A DNA stretch of 47,736 nucleotides from Tepidicella xavieri (lineage in GTDB: Bacteria; Pseudomonadota; Gammaproteobacteria; Burkholderiales; Burkholderiaceae_C), in the NCBI RefSeq assembly GCF_004363315.1, contig NZ_SNYL01000018.1, forward strand, positions 1 through 47,736, written 5' to 3'. Position numbers and translations under genes: made by a program. Within the stretch, counting starts at the first letter, position 1. The number at the start of each line of letters is the position of its first letter. This document shows, one piece after another, positions 16,827 to 24,707 of this stretch. Under the pieces are notes generated by a model. It saw only the letters and a list, made by a program, of their open reading frames with translations, was not told the DNA's origin and made no database searches.

Positions 16827-17831
16827 GTGTTCCGATTGTTGAAATCGCTGCTGTGGTTCGTCACCGCCAGCGCCGCCGCTGTGGTGGCGCTGGGGCTGTG
16901 GTGGCTCCATCGGCCGCTGCCCATGCCGCTGGACAGCAGCGGCGTGATGGACGTGAAGATTGCGCCTGGCACCTCGGCCCGCGGCGTTGCCCGGGTATTG
17001 GTCAACAGTGGGGTACAAGGGCCCGAATGGCTGCTTTTTGCCTGGTTCCGCGCCTCCGGGGAGGCGCGCAACATCAAGGCCGGCGCCTACGAATTCGATG
17101 CCTCGACCACGCCGCGTACGCTGCTGGACAAACTGGTGCGGGGCGAGCAGGCGGTACGCCGAGTCACCATTGTCGAGGGCTGGAACTACCGGCAGGTGCT
17201 GCAAGCGCTTCGGGCCGCCGAGCATCTGCAATACGATCTGCCGGACGCCAGCCCGGCCGAGCTGATGCAGGCGCTGGGGCTGGCGGCCGCGCACCCGGAA
17301 GGCCGTTTTTTCCCCGACACCTACGTGTACCCGAAATACGCCACCGCCTCCTCCGTGCTGCGCCAGGCGGCTCAGGTGATGGAGCGTCGCCTGGCCCAAG
17401 CCTGGGAACAACGCCACCCCAATCTGCCGTTGCGCTCGCCCGAAGAGGCCCTGATTCTCGCCAGCATCATCGAAAAAGAGACCGGTTTGCCCAGCGACCG
17501 CGAACTCGTGGCCGGGGTCTTCATCAACCGGTTGCGCATCGGCATGCGTTTGCAGACGGACCCCACCGTCATCTACGGGCTGGGTGAGGATTTCGACGGC
17601 CGCCTGCGACGCCGCCATCTGGATACCGACACCCCTTACAACACCTACACCCGCAGCGGGCTGCCGCCCACGCCCATCGCCATGCCTGGGATGGCCTCGC
17701 TGCTGGCGGCGGTGCAGCCCGCCGACACCCCGGCCATGTATTTCGTGGCCCGTGGCGACGGCTCCAGCGAATTCAGCCGGACCCTGGAAGAACACAACCG
17801 GGCCGTGCGCCGCTACATCCTGAACCGTTGA
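16827..17831 (+). CDS. mltG: Endolytic peptidoglycan transglycosylase MltG
   Basis: Membrane-bound lytic transglycosylase that cuts nascent glycan strands and sets their length. The 334 residues carry an N-terminal membrane anchor (about residues 5-27, [20 protein letters not shown]), a LysM-like region, and the YceG catalytic domain. The catalytic glutamate is E216 in ASIIEKET; further conserved segments are [30 protein letters not shown] without its ends, and [13 protein letters not shown]. The GTG at 16827 follows GAGG by 9 bases and gives the expected N terminus. It is first in the mltG-tmk-holB-pilZ-tatD cluster, a conserved order in proteobacteria. Confidence 0.94.
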   Translation: MFRLLKSLLWFVTASAAAVVALGLWWLHRPLPMPLDSSGVMDVKIAPGTSARGVARVLVNSGVQGPEWLLFAWFRASGEARNIKAGAYEFDASTTPRTLLDKLVRGEQAVRRVTIVEGWNYRQVLQALRAAEHLQYDLPDASPAELMQALGLAAAHPEGRFFPDTYVYPKYATASSVLRQAAQVMERRLAQAWEQRHPNLPLRSPEEALILASIIEKETGLPSDRELVAGVFINRLRIGMRLQTDPTVIYGLGEDFDGRLRRRHLDTDTPYNTYTRSGLPPTPIAMPGMASLLAAVQPADTPAMYFVARGDGSSEFSRTLEEHNRAVRRYILNR

Positions 17832-17839
17832 AGGCCTTC

Positions 17840-18499
17840 ATGTCATCCCAGCGTTGCTTTTTCATCACCTTCGAAGGCATCGACGGCGCGGGCAAGTCGT
17901 CCCATATCGATGCGCTGGCCCAGATGCTGCGGCAGCAGGGCCGCGAAGTCACGGTCACGCGCGAGCCGGGCGGCACCCCGCTGGCCGAGCAGTTGCGCGC
18001 CTTGCTCCTCAACGAACCGATGGATGCCCTCACCGAGGCCCTGCTGATGTTCGCAGCCCGGCGGGATCATCTGCGGCGCGTCATCGAGCCTGCGCTGGCC
18101 CAAGGGCACACCGTGCTGTGCGACCGTTTCACCGACGCCACTTATGCCTATCAGGGCTATGGGCGGGGCTTTGACCTTCAAATCCTCGACACGCTGGAAA
18201 ACTGGGTCCAGGCCAGTGATGCCCTGCAAGGTGGTGTCCGGCAGCCGGATCTCACGCTTTGGTTCGACGTGCCGCCGGCCGTGGCGGCGCAGCGGCTCAG
18301 CCAGGCCCGAACACCCGACAAATTCGAAGCCATGCCCCAAGCGTTCTTCGCCCGGGTGGCCGAAGGGTATGCCGAACGGCAGCGTCAATCGCCGCAGCGC
18401 TTTGCCCGGATCGACGGCGACCTGCCGCGCGACGCCGTGTGGCAGCAGGTGGTGGACGCCTGTATGGCCCATGGCGTGCTGCAAAGGTCGAGCGCATGA
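17840..18499 (+). CDS. tmk: Thymidylate kinase
   Basis: Phosphorylates dTMP to dTDP for DNA synthesis. The 219 residues contain the P-loop [10 protein letters not shown] (12-21), the [16 protein letters not shown] segment (DR(F/Y) motif and start of the substrate loop) and a LID region around [13 protein letters not shown]. The ATG at 17840 is preferred over TTG at 17828, with GAAGG five bases upstream; it begins 8 bases after the mltG stop. Its stop overlaps the holB start in ATGA, indicating coupled translation. Confidence 0.96.
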   Translation: MSSQRCFFITFEGIDGAGKSSHIDALAQMLRQQGREVTVTREPGGTPLAEQLRALLLNEPMDALTEALLMFAARRDHLRRVIEPALAQGHTVLCDRFTDATYAYQGYGRGFDLQILDTLENWVQASDALQGGVRQPDLTLWFDVPPAVAAQRLSQARTPDKFEAMPQAFFARVAEGYAERQRQSPQRFARIDGDLPRDAVWQQVVDACMAHGVLQRSSA

Positions 18500-19491
18500 A
18501 GCTGCCCCCCTGGCTGCAACGCCAACACGACCGCCTTCGCCACCAGCGCGGGCACGCCCTGCTGCTGGCCGGCCCTGCCGGGCTGGGCCAATATCCACTG
18601 GCTTTGGCGCTGGCCCGAACCTGGCTGTGCGACCAGCCGGGCGAGGCAGGCGCCTGCGGGCTTTGCCCGAGTTGCCACGCCATCGACGTGCGAACCCACC
18701 CGGATCTGTTCGTCCTCATGCCCGAGACCCTGGCGCTGGCGCTGGACTGGCCCCTGGACCCCAAAACCCAAGACAAGATCGACCGCAAAGAGCTCAAGCC
18801 CGGCAAATTCATCCGGGTAGAGCCCACGCGTGAGGCCATTGCCTTCACCCAGACCACCCGTTCGCGCGGCGAGACCAAGGTGGTGCTCATTCACCCAGCC
18901 GATCGGCTCAACGTCGAATCGGCCAACACCTTGCTCAAGACGCTGGAGGAGCCACCAGGCGCGGTGCGTTTCCTGCTCACCACCGAGGCCGCGCATGCCG
19001 TGCTGCCGACCATCCGCAGCCGCTGCCTGACCCACACCTTGGGCTGGCCGCAGCCCGACGAGGCACTGGCCTGGCTCGGCCAGCACACCACTGTCGCCGA
19101 GCCCGAGGTGCTGTTGAAAGCCGCTGGTGGCAGCCCTGAAGCCGCGCATGCGTGGATCGAGGCCGGCCTGACGGCGCAGACCTGGCGTCAACTGCCGCGC
19201 TGCGTGGCCGAGGGCGACTTCGGCCCCATGGCCGACTGGCCTGCGACCCGACAGATGGACGTGCTGCTCAAGCTCTGCCACGACCTCATGGCCGTCGGCG
19301 CGGGGGCCGGGCCTCGCTACTTTGCCATCGAAGACCTGCCTGTGCCCCCGTCCATGCTGGCACTCAACCGCTGGTACAAAGACCTCATCGCTGCCGCCCG
19401 GACGATGGAGCACCCCTTCAACCCCGCCCTGCAACAGGAAGCCTGGGCCTTGCGCGCGCGCAGCGCCCTCGCGCTACACTCCGAAGCATGA
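18496..19491 (+). CDS. holB: DNA polymerase III subunit delta prime
   Basis: Clamp-loader subunit, 331 residues. The AAA+ core starts [20 protein letters not shown]; the P-loop has Q32 where an ATP-binding protein would have Lys, in keeping with delta prime being a non-hydrolysing subunit. A zinc site is formed by C45, C54, C57 and C60 ([17 protein letters not shown]). The [21 protein letters not shown] segment and LEEPP and IRSRC (SRC motif, arginine finger) follow in family order. It overlaps tmk and the following PilZ gene by 4 bases each. Confidence 0.94.
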   Translation: MKLPPWLQRQHDRLRHQRGHALLLAGPAGLGQYPLALALARTWLCDQPGEAGACGLCPSCHAIDVRTHPDLFVLMPETLALALDWPLDPKTQDKIDRKELKPGKFIRVEPTREAIAFTQTTRSRGETKVVLIHPADRLNVESANTLLKTLEEPPGAVRFLLTTEAAHAVLPTIRSRCLTHTLGWPQPDEALAWLGQHTTVAEPEVLLKAAGGSPEAAHAWIEAGLTAQTWRQLPRCVAEGDFGPMADWPATRQMDVLLKLCHDLMAVGAGAGPRYFAIEDLPVPPSMLALNRWYKDLIAAARTMEHPFNPALQQEAWALRARSALALHSEA

Positions 19492-19853
19492 GCATGGCCG
19501 AACAACCGGGCGCCCCGCGCCCTACCGTCATCCAGCTGTCGATCAAGGAAAAAGCCGCCTTGTATGCGGCCTATATCCCCCTGTTCACGGAAGGGGGCAT
19601 CTTCGTGCCTTCTTCGCGCGAATACAAACTGGGCATGGATGTGTACGTGCTGCTCACCTTGCCCGACGATCCGCAACGCTACCCGATCGCGGGCAAAGTC
19701 GCCTGGATCACGCCGCCTGGCGCCACCGGCGCCCGTACCCAAGGCATCGGCATTCGCTTTCCGGCAGACGAGAAATCCCGCCAACTCAAAGCCCGCATCG
19801 AAGAAATCCTGGGCGCTCACTTGGCCTCCGACCGGCCAACGCAGACCGTCTGA
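19488..19853 (+). CDS. pilZ: PilZ domain protein (type IV pilus PilZ-like)
   Basis: Small cytoplasmic PilZ-fold protein, 121 residues, found in this operon position in many beta- and gammaproteobacteria and needed for type IV pilus assembly in those studied. The core runs VIQLSIKEKAALYAAYIPLF, then GGIFVPSSREYKLGMDVYVLL and GKVAWITPPG, ending GIGIRFP. The RxxxR c-di-GMP signature of canonical PilZ domains is not seen, as is usual for the PilZ subfamily proper, so c-di-GMP binding is doubtful. Start overlaps holB (ATGA). Confidence 0.88.
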   Translation: MSMAEQPGAPRPTVIQLSIKEKAALYAAYIPLFTEGGIFVPSSREYKLGMDVYVLLTLPDDPQRYPIAGKVAWITPPGATGARTQGIGIRFPADEKSRQLKARIEEILGAHLASDRPTQTV

Positions 19854-19862
19854 ACTCCGTTC

Positions 19863-20672
19863 ATGTTCGTCGATTCTCACTGCCACCTCACGTTTCCCGA
19901 ACTCTCCGCCGAACTGCCTGCCATCTTGCAAGCCATGCGGGACGCCGCGGTCGATCGGGCGCTGTGCATCTGCACCACGCTGGAGGAGTTCCCCGCCGTG
20001 CGTGAGCTCGCCCACCGACATCCTCACCTGTGGGCCACGATTGGGGTCCACCCCGACAACGAGGGGGTTCGAGAGCCTACCGTCGAAGACCTGTGCGAGG
20101 GCGCCCAAGACCCTCGGGTCGTGGCCATCGGCGAAACCGGGTTGGACTACTACCGCCTGGGCGAGCGCACGGTCGCTGACATGGCCTGGCAACGCGAGCG
20201 CTTTCGCGTGCACATCCGGGCCGCTCGGCTGACCAACCTGCCCCTGGTGATCCACACCCGCAGCGCCTCTGCCGATACGCTGAGCCTCCTCAAAGAGGAG
20301 GGCGGCTTCCTGAGTGCGCCAACCTCTGGGTTGCCCCAAGCCCGCGGCGTCTTCCACTGCTTCACGGAAAGCGCCGAAGTGGCCCGGGCCGCGCTCGATC
20401 TGGGGTTCTACATTTCGTTTTCCGGGATCATCACCTTTCGCAACGCCGCCGAACTGCGCGATGTCGCGCGCATGGTGCCGCTGGACCGCTGTCTCATCGA
20501 AACCGACAGCCCCTACCTCGCACCCGTGCCGCACCGTGGCAAAACCAACACCCCGGCCTACGTTCCCTGGGTGGCGCGACAGTTGGCCGAACTGCACGGC
20601 ACGAGCGTGGAAGCCGTCGCCCACGCCACGACGCGCAACTTTGAACATTTGTTCGGGAAAACGACTCCATAG
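19863..20672 (+). CDS. TatD family metal-dependent hydrolase (YcfH-type)
   Basis: Predicted metal-dependent deoxyribonuclease-like hydrolase with a TIM-barrel fold, 269 residues. Metal ligands are visible in order: DSHCHL (residues 4-9), the GETGLDYYR glutamate, PLVIHTRSA, FHCFTES and ETDSPYLAPVPHRGK with the final Asp. The order tmk-holB-pilZ-tatD is conserved and points to the YcfH branch. Substrates in vivo are not settled: nuclease and D-aminoacyl-tRNA deacylase activities have been reported for family members. It starts 9 bases after the pilZ stop. Confidence 0.92.
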   Translation: MFVDSHCHLTFPELSAELPAILQAMRDAAVDRALCICTTLEEFPAVRELAHRHPHLWATIGVHPDNEGVREPTVEDLCEGAQDPRVVAIGETGLDYYRLGERTVADMAWQRERFRVHIRAARLTNLPLVIHTRSASADTLSLLKEEGGFLSAPTSGLPQARGVFHCFTESAEVARAALDLGFYISFSGIITFRNAAELRDVARMVPLDRCLIETDSPYLAPVPHRGKTNTPAYVPWVARQLAELHGTSVEAVAHATTRNFEHLFGKTTP

Positions 20673-20713
20673 CCACAAGGTTGCATCACTCTCTCAGGCT
20701 TCGAGTCGCTGGC

Positions 20714-21415
20714 ATGCCCGAAAAAATCCTCATCAATTCTTTTCAAAAAATCATATACCTGATTGCTTTTTCAGGATTTCTTCTCTTTCATCTCCCGAGC
20801 GCTGCGCAACAGGGCTCTTACGAACGCTTTTTCACCGCCATCCTGCGTGACGACGTTCGGACGCTCGAGCGCCTCGCCGAAGCCGGTTTTGACCTCAACG
20901 CCCCCAGCCCGGATCTGGAGCCCCCCCTGTTTCTGGCCGTCAAGAGCGAATCGCTACGGGCGGCGCGCTTCCTCATCGAGCGCCCCGAGGTGAATGTGGA
21001 TGCCCGCGGCAGCGCAGATGAAAACGCCCTCATGATCGCCGCGCTCAAGGGCCAGTTGGATCTGGTCGAAGCACTCATCGCCCGACGCGCGCAGGTCAAC
21101 AAGCCCGGCTGGACGCCGCTGCACTATGCCGCCACCCACAAAGGCCCGAATGCGCCAGCCATCACCCGACTGCTGCTGGAACACCACGCCTTCATCGACG
21201 CCGAATCCCCCAACAAAACCACGCCATTGATGATGGCTGCGCACTACGGCCACCCGATGGTGGTGCGCATCTTGCTGGAAGAGGGGGCCGATCCGATGGC
21301 ACGCAATGAGCAAGGTCTGACCGCGATCGACTTTGCCCACCGCGCAGGCCGCACCGACATGGCCGAACTCATCGCCTCCTTCGTGCGCCAGCGCCAGCCG
21401 AGGGGCACCTGGTAA
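20714..21415 (+). CDS. Exported ankyrin-repeat protein
   Basis: Protein of 233 residues with an N-terminal signal peptide (IIYLIAFSGFLLFHLPSAAQ, cleaved near residue 30) and five or so ankyrin repeats. Repeats are seen as TLERLAEAGFDLNAPS, AARFLIERPEVNVDA, LVEALIARRAQVN, GWTPLHYAATHK, TTPLMMAAHYGHPMVVRIL and GLTAIDFAHRAGRTDMAELI. It is expected to act in the periplasm as a protein-binding module; partners are unknown. The ATG at 20714 was chosen because it places the signal peptide at the N terminus; TTG at 20681 is an alternative. It follows tatD by 41 bases and may be the last gene of that operon. Confidence 0.85.
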   Translation: MPEKILINSFQKIIYLIAFSGFLLFHLPSAAQQGSYERFFTAILRDDVRTLERLAEAGFDLNAPSPDLEPPLFLAVKSESLRAARFLIERPEVNVDARGSADENALMIAALKGQLDLVEALIARRAQVNKPGWTPLHYAATHKGPNAPAITRLLLEHHAFIDAESPNKTTPLMMAAHYGHPMVVRILLEEGADPMARNEQGLTAIDFAHRAGRTDMAELIASFVRQRQPRGTW

Positions 21416-21513
21416 GCCTCGTCCCGAGCGGCCTTACGTGCAATTACTTAAACACGACCACGCCATTTGCGGTTCCAATCCTAGCCTGTAGTCCAATCAC
21501 AGCAGGAGACCGC

Positions 21514-21963
21514 ATGTGGAATAGAGATTACCGAGACGTCATCGGCGGCTTGGCGATGATGGCCATCGGCATCTTCGTGGCCTGGCACGCCTACCAGGAA
21601 TATGACATGGGCCAACTCAACCGCATGGGGCCAGGCTTCTTCCCGGTGAGCCTGGGTGTGCTGCTGGCCGTGCTGGGGCTCTTCATCACCATTCCCGCCT
21701 TGCTGCGTGAAGGCTCGCCCGTCAAGGTCGAGCTCAAAACGCTCGTTCTCGTGACGGTGAGCATCGGTGTGTTCGCTCTGCTGCTCAAACCGCTGGGAAT
21801 CGTATTGGCCACCGTGGTGGCGGTGCTGGTTTCCTCGTTGGCCGATCGCCAAATCACCTGGAAAGGCCGCATCGCCGTGGCCGTGGGCGTGGCCGCCGTC
21901 ACCTGGGTCGTGTTCATCAAAGGGCTGAGCATGGTCCTGCCCGTCTGGCCCTGGAGCCCCTGA
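21514..21963 (+). CDS. tctB: Tripartite tricarboxylate transporter, small membrane subunit TctB
   Basis: Small membrane subunit of a TTT-family uptake system, 149 residues with four hydrophobic helices. The RMGPGFFPVSLGVLLAVLGL segment near residue 30 is a TctB hallmark. GCAGGAG sits just before the ATG. It precedes tctA by 63 bases. A substrate-binding TctC gene, normally adjacent, is missing from this locus. The 98 bases upstream contain no clear promoter or operator. Confidence 0.9.
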   Translation: MWNRDYRDVIGGLAMMAIGIFVAWHAYQEYDMGQLNRMGPGFFPVSLGVLLAVLGLFITIPALLREGSPVKVELKTLVLVTVSIGVFALLLKPLGIVLATVVAVLVSSLADRQITWKGRIAVAVGVAAVTWVVFIKGLSMVLPVWPWSP

Positions 21964-22026
21964 GGCAGGCGCGGCTTTGGCAACGCCCCGACCTCCATCC
22001 CCATACCCCATTCCACCCGAACACAC

Positions 22027-23538
22027 ATGGACATCGCCAACGAACTGCTGCTGGGCCTGCAATCGGCCTTGCAGCCCATCACCTTGCTGTATTGCTTCAT
22101 CGGCGTTTTCCTGGGAACGCTCATCGGCGTGCTGCCGGGCATCGGGGCACTGGCCACGATCTCGCTGCTGCTGCCCGTGACCTACCACATCCCGCCCACG
22201 GCGGCCATCGTGATGCTGGCCGGCGTGTACTATGGCGCGCAGTACGGCGGCTCGACCGCTTCCATCTTGCTGAACCTGCCCGGCACCCCGTCGTCGGCCG
22301 TGGCCTGCCTGGACGGCTATCCCATGGCCAAACAGGGCAGGGCAGGCGTGGCCCTGTTCATGACCACGATCGCCTCTTTCGTCGGCTCCATGCTCGGCAT
22401 CCTGGTGCTGGTGATGTTTTCACCCTCTATCGCTGAGTTGGGCTTGAAGTTCGGTCCGGCCGAATACTTCGCCATGATGCTTCTGGGCTTGATTGCCGCT
22501 TCCACGTTGGCGTCTGGCTCCGCCCTCAAGGGCCTGGCCATGGTCGTGCTGGGTCTGGTATTGGGCACCGTCGGGACCGACGTGAATTCCGGCGTGGCCC
22601 GCTTCGATTTCCAGATTCCCGAATTGATGGACGGAATCAACCTGGTGGCGCTCGCCATGGGCCTGTTCGGCATCGCGGAAGTGATTGCTTCCGTCAACAA
22701 CACCCGAGACTCCAAAGTCCAGGAAAAAATCACCTTCCGCTCCATGACCCCGACGCGCAAAGACTGGAAGGAGTCCATCTTCCCCATGCTGCGTGGCACT
22801 GGCATTGGCAGCTTTTTTGGTGCCTTGCCGGGGACGGGCGCCAGCATTGCCTCGTTCATGTCTTACGCGGTGGAAAAGAAAGTTTCCAAAGACCCGGGCA
22901 AGTTCGGCAACGGGGCCATCGAGGGCATCACCGCCCCGGAGTCGGCCAACAACGCCGCGGCGCAAACGGCCTTCGTGCCCACACTGTCGCTCGGCATCCC
23001 GGGCGATGCCGTCATGGCGCTGATGCTGGGCGCACTCATCATCCACGGCATCCAGCCAGGGCCGCTGCTCATGACCCAGCAGCCCGACCTGTTCTGGGGC
23101 CTGATCGTGAGCTTTGGGATCGGCAACATCATGCTGATGATCCTGAACCTGCCGCTGATCGGCATTTGGGTGGCCATCCTCCGCATTCCCTACAACGTGC
23201 TGTATCCGGCCATCTTGGTGTTCATTTCGCTGGGCGTGTACAGCGTCAACAACAACACCTTCGATGTCTATATGGTGGCCTTGCTCGGGGTATTCGGTTA
23301 CGCGCTGGCCGTGCTGAAGTTTGAAGTGGCTCCGCTGCTGCTGGGCTTCGTGCTCGGGCCCATGATGGAAGAAAACCTGCGCCGCGCCTTGCTGCTGTCG
23401 CGCGGCGACATGATGACCTTCATCGAGCGCCCCATCAGCGCAGGCTTCCTGGCCGTCGGTGCCGCCTTGATCTTATGGACGGCATTTTCCGCCTTCAAAC
23501 GGGCGCTGCAACGCCGGGAGCGCCTGCAAGACCAATAA
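22027..23538 (+). CDS. tctA: Tripartite tricarboxylate transporter, large membrane subunit TctA
   Basis: Large permease subunit, 503 residues and about 11-12 membrane helices, the normal TctA length. Diagnostic segments are GVLPGIGALATISLLLP near residue 37, LNLPGTPSSAVACLDGYPMAKQG minus its ends (about 85-105), GALPGTGASIASFMSY in the second half, and the matching repeat APESANNAAAQTAFVPTLSLGIPG read in parts. These form the inverted repeat of the family. Substrates of TTT systems range over citrate, other carboxylates and terephthalate; none can be assigned here because the binding protein is absent. Confidence 0.93.
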   Translation: MDIANELLLGLQSALQPITLLYCFIGVFLGTLIGVLPGIGALATISLLLPVTYHIPPTAAIVMLAGVYYGAQYGGSTASILLNLPGTPSSAVACLDGYPMAKQGRAGVALFMTTIASFVGSMLGILVLVMFSPSIAELGLKFGPAEYFAMMLLGLIAASTLASGSALKGLAMVVLGLVLGTVGTDVNSGVARFDFQIPELMDGINLVALAMGLFGIAEVIASVNNTRDSKVQEKITFRSMTPTRKDWKESIFPMLRGTGIGSFFGALPGTGASIASFMSYAVEKKVSKDPGKFGNGAIEGITAPESANNAAAQTAFVPTLSLGIPGDAVMALMLGALIIHGIQPGPLLMTQQPDLFWGLIVSFGIGNIMLMILNLPLIGIWVAILRIPYNVLYPAILVFISLGVYSVNNNTFDVYMVALLGVFGYALAVLKFEVAPLLLGFVLGPMMEENLRRALLLSRGDMMTFIERPISAGFLAVGAALILWTAFSAFKRALQRRERLQDQ

Positions 23539-23629
23539 TCCTCGTCTTCTCGTCCGTCAGACCCGCATGGGCACGCACACCCTGCGGGTGTACACTGAAG
23601 CCGCGCATTGGATCGACAAGGAGTTCGCT

Positions 23630-24145
23630 GTGCGGTGTTTGCTTTCTGGAATCATAGGTACTGGTTTATTGTGCGTAAGCGCCTGGGTGCAGGCTTCCGG
23701 GGCTTGGAGTTGGCTCGATGAGCGGGGGCAGCGCGTGTTCAGCGACACGCCACCTCCACAATCCGTCCCAGACCATCGTATCCTCCAGCGGCCTGCCGCA
23801 ATACCTTCTGCACGAGGCGCTGCGTCAGCCAACGCGCCGACAGTTCCATCTAACGCAACGCCTCCGGTGCCTGCATCGCCCACCACCGGCGCCACTCCTG
23901 AGGACGAGGCCAAGCAGCAGGCACTGATCCGGCAAATTGAAGCCGAGGCCCGCGCGGTGGACAAGCGCAACGCGGAAATTCGGGCAGAAAACTGCCAACG
24001 AGCCAAAGCGGCACTCAGCGCCCTGGCCAGCAGCCATCGGTTAGTGACGGTCAATGAAAAAGGCCAGCGCGTGACGATGGACCAAAACATGCGAAATGCC
24101 GAACGGGCCCGTGTGGAACAAGCGATTGCCGAAAACTGTTTGTGA
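23630..24145 (+). CDS. Exported DUF4124 domain protein (paralogue of the gene at 36231)
   Basis: Predicted periplasmic protein of 171 residues. The GTG at 23630 is chosen because AAGGAG lies 6 bases upstream and a signal peptide follows (CLLSGIIGTGLLCVSAWVQA). The DUF4124 core is WSWLDERGQRVFSDTPPPQSVP, read as W-x-D-x-x-G-x-R-V-x-S-D, near residues 28-50; then come a Pro/Ala-rich linker, a charged helix (DEAKQQALIRQIEAEARA), and a C-terminal domain with two cysteines, AEIRAENCQRAKAAL and AIAENC. A candidate promoter has TGGGCA (23568-23573) and TACACT (23591-23596) with a 17-bp spacer. Function unknown; it is the last gene before the dif-like site. Confidence 0.82.
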   Translation: MRCLLSGIIGTGLLCVSAWVQASGAWSWLDERGQRVFSDTPPPQSVPDHRILQRPAAIPSARGAASANAPTVPSNATPPVPASPTTGATPEDEAKQQALIRQIEAEARAVDKRNAEIRAENCQRAKAALSALASSHRLVTVNEKGQRVTMDQNMRNAERARVEQAIAENCL

Positions 24146-24301
24146 AAAAGGCGAACACGACGGCGGCATTTTCGCCAGCCGAACGTTCCACAATGTGTAT
24201 TATGTTAAATGATATTGCCAATCGGATTGGCTGCATTATTAATCCGGACATGATCTTTAAGCGACTTTGAGTGCTCTTTCGGCTTGTAGGCGTTCGATCA
24301 T
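24146..24301. other. AT-richer intergenic stretch around the dif-like site
   Basis: No gene was recognised here. The stretch is clearly richer in A and T than its neighbours. It holds the dif-like sequence (24183-24210) and, directly after it, a perfect 7-bp inverted repeat GCCAATC-G-GATTGGC (24217-24231). On the minus strand a short frame ending in KYFMIERLQAERALKVA (stop at 24257) crosses into the ligase remnant; it could be the tail of a lost gene, but nothing supports expression. Confidence 0.55.
24183..24210 (+). other. dif: Putative chromosomal dif site (XerCD recombination site)
   Basis: The 28-bp sequence splits into an 11-bp left arm ACGTTCCACAA, a 6-bp centre TGTGTA and an 11-bp right arm TTATGTTAAAT. 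The right arm equals the XerD arm of the E. coli and Neisseria dif sites base for base; the centre differs from TGTATA at one position; the left (XerC) arm keeps the inner CA-x-AA bases. About 22 of 28 positions match the Neisseria dif as I recall it. All GGGNAGGG octamers I found in the window point toward it. Chromosome dimer resolution by XerC/XerD under FtsK control is the inferred role. Confidence 0.8.
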
Positions 24302-24571
24302 GAAGTACTTGGCCAGCACCCTGCCGTACAAGATGTCGCCGTCATTGGGGTACCTCACGAGAAATGGGGGGAAACGGTCAAGGCAGTGGTGGTGTTGCAC
24401 CCTGGTCAATCCGTTGACGAAGTCGAGCTGCGGGAGTGGTGCCGCCAGCGTCTGGCGGGCTACAAATGCCCAACCAGCGTGGATTTCATCGCCGAGGTCG
24501 AAATGCCTAGAACCGCCACTGGAAAGATCGTGCATCGGCATCTGCGCCAGCGGTATATCAGCACACACTGA
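24302..24571 (+). pseudogene. 3' remnant of an acyl-CoA synthetase (AMP-binding enzyme) gene
   Basis: An open frame of 89 codons matches only the C-terminal subdomain of acyl-CoA/fatty-acid ligases: EVLGQHPAVQDVAVIGVPH (24302 on), EKWGETVKAVVVLHPG, LREWCRQRLAGYKCPTSVDF and the catalytic-lysine motif MPRTATGKIVHRHL, then a stop at 24571. Homology begins abruptly at about 24302; upstream the frame hits a TAG at 24287 and the sequence is unrelated. The adenylation core, about 400 residues, is missing. This is a decayed fragment, probably left by a deletion or recombination next to the dif-like site. A short domain with its own start (ATG 24386) cannot be excluded but is unlikely. Confidence 0.78.
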
Positions 24572-24581
24572 ATACCCCCTA

Positions 24582-24628
24582 CCCAGTGGAAACCCCAAGA
24601 CACCTTTTACAACGCGCTTGCCACTGGG
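24582..24628. repeat. Spaced inverted repeat upstream of the amino acid ABC operon
   Basis: CCCAGTGG (24582-24589) and CCACTGGG (24621-24628) form a perfect 8-bp inverted repeat with 31 bases between. It lies 80-125 bases before the first gene of the uptake operon, in the only intergenic space where its promoter can be; TAGAAT at 24633-24638 is a possible -10 box. It could be a regulator site bound by two dimers or a weak stem; chance is not excluded. Confidence 0.35.
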
Positions 24629-24707
24629 CAGATAGAATCGGCACCATTCGGCCATGACGCAAGACTGCGCTCGTGGCCGAACTTCATTCACCGTTCAAGG
24701 AATTTTC

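Noticed and set aside
21481-22188. A 235-codon open frame on minus opposite tctB
   Set aside because: His/Gln/Asp/Gly-rich shadow of the membrane protein tctB and the start of tctA.
24257-24691. A 144-codon open frame on minus across the ligase remnant
   Set aside because: Most of it is antisense to the ligase fragment. Only the tail ERLQAERALKVA lies outside, which is too short to identify, so it is mentioned but not called as a gene.
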